Part shown: in pieces, positions 34,756-39,561 of the stretch
How the letters are laid out: the number at the start of each line of letters is the position of its first letter
Numbering within the stretch: position 1 is the first letter of the stretch
Program-made: the position numbers and the translations under genes
The notes under the pieces: generated by a model
What the model saw: the letters and a program-made list of their open reading frames with translations, nothing else
What the model was told of the DNA's origin: nothing
Databases searched by the model: none
Assembly: GCF_917563885.1 (NCBI RefSeq)
Contig: NZ_CAKJTG010000031.1
Span: 1-43,715 of the forward strand
Length of the DNA: 43,715 nucleotides
Source: Pseudoneobacillus rhizosphaerae
Lineage (GTDB): Bacteria; Bacillota; Bacilli; Bacillales; Cytobacillaceae
Direction: 5' to 3'

Positions 34756-35317
34756 GGTTTTATATATTGATTACGAAAGGTGTATTGGTTGTAAAGCCTG
34801 TGTTATTGGTTGTGAAGAGTGTAGTGGGCATGATCATTTATCAAGAATGTTCGTTGACGAGCTCAACCCTGGTGAGACTGTCGCAACTTCCCCTACACCG
34901 TGCATGCACTGTGTTACACCAGCATGTGCTGAATCATGTCCGGTACAGGCTATCGCTATTGCAGATGATGGAACAGTCTTATCCGCATCATTAGAAAAAT
35001 GTATTGGCTGTAAAAACTGTACATATGCATGTCCATTTGGGATTCCTAGAGTGGATGATGTGAAAAAAATGATGTACAAATGCGATATGTGCTATGACCG
35101 TACATCGAAAGGCAGACCACCAATGTGTGCCAGCGTGTGTCCGACCGATACGATCCGCTTTGTTGATGAAGAAGAAATTAAATATGATCCACCAAAGCCA
35201 GTTCAATTTAAATGGGATTTTGGTGGAACGGTTATCGAAACACGAACTGTTATCGGGTTACCTGATACAGAAACCCACCGATTTGGATATAGAGAGGGCG
35301 AAGGTGTTCAAGAATGA
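34748..35317 (+). CDS. Four-cluster [4Fe-4S] ferredoxin subunit
   Basis: A 189-residue electron-transfer subunit of the DmsB/NrfC/FdhB type. Four Cys groups are visible: CIGCKACVIGCEEC, CMHCVTPACAESCP, CIGCKNCTYACP and CDMCYDRTSKGRPPMCASVCP, enough for four [4Fe-4S] clusters. It would link the cytochrome b subunit to the molybdoenzyme. No signal peptide. I start it at ATG 34748, inside the last codons of the catalytic gene (eight-base overlap); a GTG at 34739 is in frame but poorer. It overlaps the Rieske gene by four bases. Confidence 0.9.
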   Translation: MAKVLYIDYERCIGCKACVIGCEECSGHDHLSRMFVDELNPGETVATSPTPCMHCVTPACAESCPVQAIAIADDGTVLSASLEKCIGCKNCTYACPFGIPRVDDVKKMMYKCDMCYDRTSKGRPPMCASVCPTDTIRFVDEEEIKYDPPKPVQFKWDFGGTVIETRTVIGLPDTETHRFGYREGEGVQE

Positions 35318-35817
35318 AGAAAATTGAGGAATTTCTTCGGCGAATCTCTTTTAACATTAGAAGAGATAAAGAATTAGAATTGAATCGAAGAGGGTTTATT
35401 GCCTCTACGTTATCATTAATGGGGGTCATGTTTTTAAGCTCTACTCCGTTATTGGCCTTATCGAAAAAGAAAGATAAGGAAGCTCATAAGAAGGAGCTTT
35501 TTATCGTTAATGAAACAGATATTCCAGTAGGAGAAAGCATAGGGTTTAACTATCCAGATGAAAATGATCCAGCCCTGTTAATACGTATTTCCGAACAGGA
35601 ATACCGAGCCTACAACATCAAATGTACGCATTTAATGTGTCCTGTCTATTGGGAAAGAAATACGGGGAAACTAACTTGTCCTTGTCATAATGGCTTCTTT
35701 AATGTCGAGGATGGTTCGGTTATTGCGGGACCACCTCCTCGACCGTTACCTTCCATACAACTGAAATTTAAAAACAAAGAGATATATGCTGTTGGAATTA
35801 CTCAGGCTCAGCACTAG
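35314..35817 (+). CDS. Rieske [2Fe-2S] protein with twin-arginine-like leader
   Basis: A 167-residue protein. The leader has NRRGFIAS followed by a hydrophobic stretch (TLSLMGVMFLSSTPLLAL), like the Tat-dependent signal anchor of Rieske proteins such as QcrA. The cluster motifs are C104-T-H106-x2-C109 and C122-P-C124-H125: C104, H106, C122 and H125 bind iron, and C109/C124 could form the usual disulfide. This suggests a high-potential cluster on the outer face of the membrane, while the catalytic subunit is cytoplasmic. ATG overlaps the preceding stop (ATGA). Confidence 0.9.
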   Translation: MKKIEEFLRRISFNIRRDKELELNRRGFIASTLSLMGVMFLSSTPLLALSKKKDKEAHKKELFIVNETDIPVGESIGFNYPDENDPALLIRISEQEYRAYNIKCTHLMCPVYWERNTGKLTCPCHNGFFNVEDGSVIAGPPPRPLPSIQLKFKNKEIYAVGITQAQH

Positions 35818-35831
35818 GAGGTTAATAACTT

Positions 35832-36026
35832 ATGAAAATGGCTTGGTGGGTTTTTATGAGTTTACTGACCGTTCAAATTATTCTCATCCAATATATGGTG
35901 GAAGAATATTTAGCGGGACATTATGATAATCTTTTTTACTATGTACTTGCTTTAGGATTCATGTTTATCATTACAGTTATCACCTATCTCTTCTTTAGAA
36001 GAGTAGACAAAATAATGGATCACTAA
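35832..36026 (+). CDS. 64-residue two-segment membrane peptide
   Basis: MKMAWWVFMSLLTVQIILIQYMVEEY begins a peptide of two hydrophobic helices (span about 3-21 and 34-54) joined by an acidic/aromatic loop and ending in RRVDKIMDH. AGGAGG precedes the ATG at good spacing. Its place between the Rieske and globin genes in a tight operon suggests a structural subunit of the complex, like small subunits of respiratory enzymes. No family recognised. Confidence 0.65.
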   Translation: MKMAWWVFMSLLTVQIILIQYMVEEYLAGHYDNLFYYVLALGFMFIITVITYLFFRRVDKIMDH

Positions 36027-36043
36027 TAAAGGGGGCAGATAGT

Positions 36044-36394
36044 TTGCAGCAGAACAATGCATTTGATAATGAAAAACTAAACTCATTAGTAAAAGGGTTT
36101 TTCCATAAAATCCATGCCGATGACCTTTTGCAAAACCTGTTTAAGGATCATGATCAGGAACGAATCCAACATCACCCACAGACGTTTCTTTCGCATGGTT
36201 TTGGTGAAAATCAATATAGTCAAACTGAAATTGCAGATGCTCATAATCAATTATCGATTAGCGATGAGCATTTTGAATCGATGGTAAACCATTTCATTAC
36301 CACTCTTGATGAAAATGGGTATAGTGAAGAGGAGAGAAATAAGGTTCGAGAAGTATTAAGAGGATATAAAAACGATGTTACCGGAAAGGCATAG
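36044..36394 (+). CDS. Group 1 truncated haemoglobin
   Basis: A 116-residue globin of the trHbN group. F-F-H-K-I (residues 19-23) corresponds to the B9-B10 FY region but has Phe where Tyr is usual. HHPQTFLSHGFG covers the E helix. H67 in IADAHNQLSI is the proximal haem ligand. LSISDEHFESMVNHF is the G/H region. Group 1 globins in other bacteria bind O2 and detoxify NO. Sitting last in a nitrate-reductase-like operon, an NO role is plausible, though the B10 change could alter ligand chemistry. TTG start with GGGGG eight bases upstream. Its stop lies inside a long inverted repeat. Confidence 0.8.
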   Translation: MQQNNAFDNEKLNSLVKGFFHKIHADDLLQNLFKDHDQERIQHHPQTFLSHGFGENQYSQTEIADAHNQLSISDEHFESMVNHFITTLDENGYSEEERNKVREVLRGYKNDVTGKA

Positions 36395-36430
36395 AAAATG
36401 GTGTCCAGTTTTGGACACCATTTTCTATGC
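36389..36430. terminator. 18-bp-arm bidirectional terminator containing both stops
   Basis: Arms 36389-36406 and 36413-36430 are exact reverse complements with the loop AGTTTT. The TAG of the globin gene (36392-36394) and the TAG of the convergent Mrp-like gene (36425-36427) are symmetric parts of the stem. Core GAAAATGGTGTCC gives a short T4 tract on each strand. Confidence 0.85.
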
Positions 36431-37162
36431 AATAGAATCTTGCACTTTATCTGCTAATTCATTGTATTTATCAAAAAGATAGGATCCTTTTTTATAAATA
36501 GATGGTTCAAAATCATCTTCTTTTGGAGCAAATATTGGAAATTGAGCAATTAGCTCGGTGCCAAGCTTTGAGGCTAATTGCTCTGATCCGCCTTTACCAA
36601 AGATGTAATATTTCGCATCTTGATCAGGTGGCTGAAAGAAAGCCATATTTTCAACGATACCTAATATTTTATGATTATTACTTGATGCCATTTTTCCAGC
36701 TCGTTCGGCAACATGCGATGCCGTTGGATGCGGTGTTGTGACTAGTAATTGATGAGAGCTGGGAATTAATCGATTGACATCCATCGCGACATCCCCAGTT
36801 CCAGGTGGCATGTCAATGACAACATAATCTAGTGGTCCCCAGATGACTTCATTAATAAATTGATTAATCACTTTGCCAAGCATTGGTCCGCGCCAAACGA
36901 CAGGATCATTATTTTTGACGATAAAGCCCATAGACATAATCTTCACCCCGTGCGAATCAACAGGGATGATTTTATTATTCATCGATTTTGGCCCAAAGCT
37001 AATATTCATCATGCTAGGGATACTACTTCCATAAATATCAAAATCAATTAATGCCACAGATTTACCTTGTCGACTTAAAGATACCGCAAGATTTGCAGCT
37101 ACCGTTGATTTACCGACCCCGCCTTTACCAGAAATGACGGATATGATTTTTCCAGATAACAT
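36425..37162 (-). CDS. Mrp/SalA-like P-loop ATPase
   Basis: A 245-residue MinD/Mrp superfamily ATPase. The deviant Walker A SGKGGVGKST (residues 11-20), LIDFDIYGSSIP, VVWRGPM and VIDMPPGTGD are typical of Mrp. The N-terminal MIP18 domain found in full-length SalA/Mrp (about 350 residues) is missing. The Cys-x2-Cys that bridges a cluster in scaffold Mrp proteins is replaced: VENMAFFQPPDQDAKYYIFGKGG (span about 168-190) has no cysteine, much as I recall for the Bacillus regulator SalA. An iron-sulfur carrier role is therefore doubtful. Its convergent position beside a Mo/Fe-S operon may still be meaningful. Confidence 0.85.
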   Translation of the reverse strand: MLSGKIISVISGKGGVGKSTVAANLAVSLSRQGKSVALIDFDIYGSSIPSMMNISFGPKSMNNKIIPVDSHGVKIMSMGFIVKNNDPVVWRGPMLGKVINQFINEVIWGPLDYVVIDMPPGTGDVAMDVNRLIPSSHQLLVTTPHPTASHVAERAGKMASSNNHKILGIVENMAFFQPPDQDAKYYIFGKGGSEQLASKLGTELIAQFPIFAPKEDDFEPSIYKKGSYLFDKYNELADKVQDSIA

Positions 37163-37180
37163 TTATTTCACCTCTAAAGT

Positions 37181-37501
37181 TTATTGACAATATTTCATTG
37201 ATGTTTGGATGTAGTCTAACCATGGCTTCCAGTTCCGAATAATATAGGCTGAATCACCATTAGGTAAATAGCCTAAAAAGCTTTTGGAGTCATCGATGAT
37301 TGACCCCTTTCTTAAATGTGAAATCACATCATGTATGATTATAAATTCATCTAATAGTAGCTCACTAGAATACTGAATTGTAACCACGTTCTGAGAAACG
37401 GCAATATCACCGATCACTTTATCAGTAGTAGAAAGATGGATTTGGTAATGTACCGCACTTACCTTTCTAATAAAAGGTGATGTCATAATAGAGGAGTTCA
37501 C
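37181..37501 (-). CDS. Protein of unknown function
   Basis: A 106-residue protein from a GTG at 37501 with GAGG upstream, ending 18 bases before the Mrp-like gene, so probably one operon. It has no cysteine cluster (only one Cys, near the end: MKYCQ), no membrane segment and no signal. Mostly beta-strand-like first half (SAVHYQIHLSTTDKVIGDIAVSQNVVTIQYS, about 16-46) followed by helices. I do not recognise a family. Confidence 0.45.
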   Translation of the reverse strand: MNSSIMTSPFIRKVSAVHYQIHLSTTDKVIGDIAVSQNVVTIQYSSELLLDEFIIIHDVISHLRKGSIIDDSKSFLGYLPNGDSAYIIRNWKPWLDYIQTSMKYCQ

Positions 37502-37638
37502 GTTTTCCTCATATGTAATGGTAGTAGATAACAGGATTAAGCCCCCCTTATTTCTTCACTATCTTAAGTATGGGCAACATTCCTTATACTTCAAACATAG
37601 TTAGGCTTTTTAATAGAAGAAAACGAGTTGAAATTAAG

Positions 37639-37662
37639 AAAGAGGCTTTTACACCTCTTTTT
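37639..37662 (-). terminator. Hairpin overlapping a stop codon
   Basis: AAAGAGG (37639-37645) and CCTCTTT (37654-37660) flank the stop of the 68-residue gene. On the minus strand the stem is followed by CTTAATTTC, a weak U-run. Confidence 0.45.
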
Positions 37663-37855
37663 GTTCTAATTCTCTATAGGCTTCCATAAACCGCTCATAG
37701 GTTTCTTTGCCATATTGATCAATATTATTTTTGAAAAATAGCTCCATCGTTAAATCTCTAGCCTGTTTCAAGGAACAATTTCGCGAAACCAGAATTAGGT
37801 TAATGTAAGACAAAAAGTAATTCATTCCTAACGAGCCCCCATGATTAACTGTCAT
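37649..37855 (-). CDS. Small protein of unknown function
   Basis: A 68-residue protein from ATG 37855 with GGGGG eight bases upstream (a start at an internal ATG, giving 58 residues from MNYFLSYI, is also possible). The body is helical and charged: KQARDLTMELFFKN, YGKETYERFMEAYRELEQKEV. One Cys (SRNCSLKQ). It is 17 bases downstream of the ArsP-like permease gene on the same strand, so it is probably the last gene of the metal(loid) operon. No family recognised. Confidence 0.55.
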   Translation of the reverse strand: MTVNHGGSLGMNYFLSYINLILVSRNCSLKQARDLTMELFFKNNIDQYGKETYERFMEAYRELEQKEV

Positions 37856-37872
37856 ATGAATGGCCCCCTTTG

Positions 37873-38739
37873 CTAAATAAGATAAAAGATAAATCCTGAT
37901 ACGGTTGACATGGTAATAACAGATAGGATAAACATTACGACTAATTCCTTTTTAAAGATAGATTTTAATAGGATAATTTCGGGTAAACTTGCACCTGCAG
38001 AACTAATGATCATCGCCATGACTGGTCCTAAGGCCATTCCTTTTGCAATAAGGATTTTTGAGATGGGAATCATGCTGGATAGTCGAATATATAAAGGTAC
38101 ACCGATAATAGCCGCAATAGGAATGAGCCACCAGTTATCTTTACCAAAAACAGTAGATATCCACTCAGTAGGAACCAATCCATGAATAACAGAACCGATC
38201 AAAGCACCAATTAACAAGTATGGATACACACTTTTCATCAAATCAAAGGTTTCTTTAAGGGCAAGCTTTACATTGAATTGTTGATTTTTTTCTTCATAGC
38301 CAGTCATCACAACATTTCTTACATATTTCTCAAAACCAAACGCTTCAAGAGTGAAACCAATTATTATGGAGAAAACAGTAGTTAAAACCGTATAGATAAT
38401 GGTTACCTTCCAGCCTAATACTACACCCATAAGGGTTAAGATCGTTGGGTCAAGTACTGGAGAAGCAAATAGAAAAATCATGACAATTCCAAAGGGCATT
38501 TTCTTTTTCAACATATTCACTACTACTGGAATCGTGGAACAGGAGCAAAAGGGAGTGATGAACGCAAAGACAATGGCTGCAAATGCGGCAATTCCTTTGT
38601 TTTTCCCAGATAATTTCTTTTCAATTTTTTCATAAGGGATATAACCTTGCAGCAAACTGATAACGAATGAAATGACGATGAACAGAACCGTTAATTCCGC
38701 TGCGATATACAGGAAACTTTTTAATGTATCCAACCACAT
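37873..38739 (-). CDS. ArsP/YraQ-family permease (PF03773)
   Basis: A 288-residue protein with about eight to nine membrane segments. The conserved ITPFCSCSTIPVV motif (C65, C67) early in the protein, FLFASPVLDPT and a second-half repeat IPLYIRLSSMIPISKILIAKG and SSAGASLPEIILLKSIF are hallmarks of the family. Members include ArsP, which exports trivalent organoarsenicals, and YraQ-like or SO_0444-like permeases linked to Cu/Zn. The ArsR-family gene upstream and the CadA gene beyond it support metal or metalloid efflux; the exact ion is open. Confidence 0.8.
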   Translation of the reverse strand: MWLDTLKSFLYIAAELTVLFIVISFVISLLQGYIPYEKIEKKLSGKNKGIAAFAAIVFAFITPFCSCSTIPVVVNMLKKKMPFGIVMIFLFASPVLDPTILTLMGVVLGWKVTIIYTVLTTVFSIIIGFTLEAFGFEKYVRNVVMTGYEEKNQQFNVKLALKETFDLMKSVYPYLLIGALIGSVIHGLVPTEWISTVFGKDNWWLIPIAAIIGVPLYIRLSSMIPISKILIAKGMALGPVMAMIISSAGASLPEIILLKSIFKKELVVMFILSVITMSTVSGFIFYLI

Positions 38740-38757
38740 AATGTAATCCCCCTTAAA

Positions 38758-38943
38758 TTAGCAAATGACGCAGTTGCTATTGTCCATTTTGGATTTTTTA
38801 TTATTTAAGCTTCCTAAAAATTTTTGAAAGACATTTTGAAAATGACTTTCCTTTTTTAGCGAATTGAATTTCCAGGCTTCACGGGATGTGGCTTCGATTT
38901 CCTGTACCTTAGAATTGGCTAACATTTCATTTTGATAATACAT
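38758..38943 (-). CDS. Small Cys-tailed protein in the ArsR operon
   Basis: A 61-residue hydrophilic protein starting MYYQNEMLANSK. ATG at 38943 has AAAGGAG at good spacing; a longer frame to 38964 does not. The body is Lys/Asn/Phe-rich and the very end is NCVIC, with C58-x2-C61 as the last residues. A terminal CxxC could bind a soft metal or deliver it to the permease whose gene begins 19 bases downstream. No family recognised. Two operator-like palindromes lie just upstream. Confidence 0.6.
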   Translation of the reverse strand: MYYQNEMLANSKVQEIEATSREAWKFNSLKKESHFQNVFQKFLGSLNNKKSKMDNSNCVIC

Positions 38944-38960
38944 ACTAATCTCTCCTTTAA

Positions 38961-38997
38961 TCAAATAATATTGATATAATAATCAAAAAAAATTGAT
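38961..38997. promoter_or_regulatory. Two ArsR-type operators before the small Cys-tailed gene
   Basis: TCAA-ATAATA-TTGA (38961-38974) and ATCAA-AAAAAA-TTGAT (38982-38997) sit 22 bases apart, about two helical turns. The second is identical over 16 bases to a site at 39418-39433 upstream of the repressor gene. Confidence 0.6.
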
Positions 38998-39012
38998 ATA
39001 ATACATAAAAAA

Positions 39013-39339
39013 TTAACAGTTAGGCGGTCGAAACAAGCAACAAAGTTCTTCTGATAATAAGTGATTAATTTCAATTTGATTGAGCTGGTAATAACTCCAG
39101 GTTCCTTTTGTTTCTTTTGTAATTATCTTGGCATCCAATAAAACCTTTAAATGATAGGATAACTTTGATTGAGTCATATTCACTAAATGGGCTAGATCAC
39201 CAACACTTATTTCTCCCCTTTCGGTAAGAAGATTCATGATTTGTAATCTTTTTTGGTCGGCAATCGCTTTAAATTTCAATTCAAATTTTTCCAAGACCCT
39301 TCTTTTTGAAACATCCTGTAAATTTAGCTGCAGATTCAT
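39013..39339 (-). CDS. ArsR-family metal(loid)-responsive repressor
   Basis: A 108-residue winged-helix repressor. KAIADQKRLQIMNLLTERGEISVGDLAHLVNMTQSKLSYHLKVL (about 24-67) is the ArsR/SmtB helix-turn-helix. The alpha-3 ELCVCD metal site of classical ArsR and CadC is absent. Instead C100, C101 and C108 lie at the C-terminus (LCCLFRPPNC), comparable with the C-terminal CC...C As(III) site described for the Acidithiobacillus ArsR. It is therefore likely a thiophilic sensor. The start is ATG 39339 with AGAAGG eight bases upstream; a GTG at 39348 is in frame. It diverges from cadA with shared operators between. Confidence 0.88.
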   Translation of the reverse strand: MNLQLNLQDVSKRRVLEKFELKFKAIADQKRLQIMNLLTERGEISVGDLAHLVNMTQSKLSYHLKVLLDAKIITKETKGTWSYYQLNQIEINHLLSEELCCLFRPPNC

Positions 39340-39359
39340 TTTTAACACCTTCTTTTTAA

Positions 39360-39433
39360 ATCAAATTTATTTGATGTAATTATCATATATCCAAAAATTT
39401 CTAATGTCAATCTATTTATCAAAAAAAATTGAT
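39360..39433 (-). promoter_or_regulatory. Repressor gene promoter with two operators
   Basis: On the minus strand TTGACA (complement of 39405-39410) and TATGAT (complement of 39382-39387) are 17 bases apart. ATCAAATTTATTTGAT (39360-39375) covers the transcription start, and the ATCAA-A6-TTGAT palindrome (39418-39433) lies upstream of the -35. Autorepression is expected. Confidence 0.7.
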
Positions 39434-39479
39434 TAAATATTTTAGAAGTTAAAAAGGCATAATTAAATACATTAAAAGA

Positions 39480-39529
39480 TTGACAATCAAATACCCGTTT
39501 GAATAAGATATAATCAAATGAATGTTTGA
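39480..39529 (+). promoter_or_regulatory. cadA promoter overlapped by two CadC-like operators
   Basis: TTGACA (39480-39485) and TAAGAT (39504-39509) are 18 bases apart. TCAAATACCCGTTTGA (39487-39502) lies inside the spacer and TCAAATGAATGTTTGA (39514-39529) at the transcription start. Both have TCAAA-N6-TTTGA, very like the known CadC operator, two bases wider than the sites before the repressor gene. Confidence 0.65.
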
Positions 39530-39561
39530 ATATTAAGAACAATTTTCGGAGGTGATGGACC

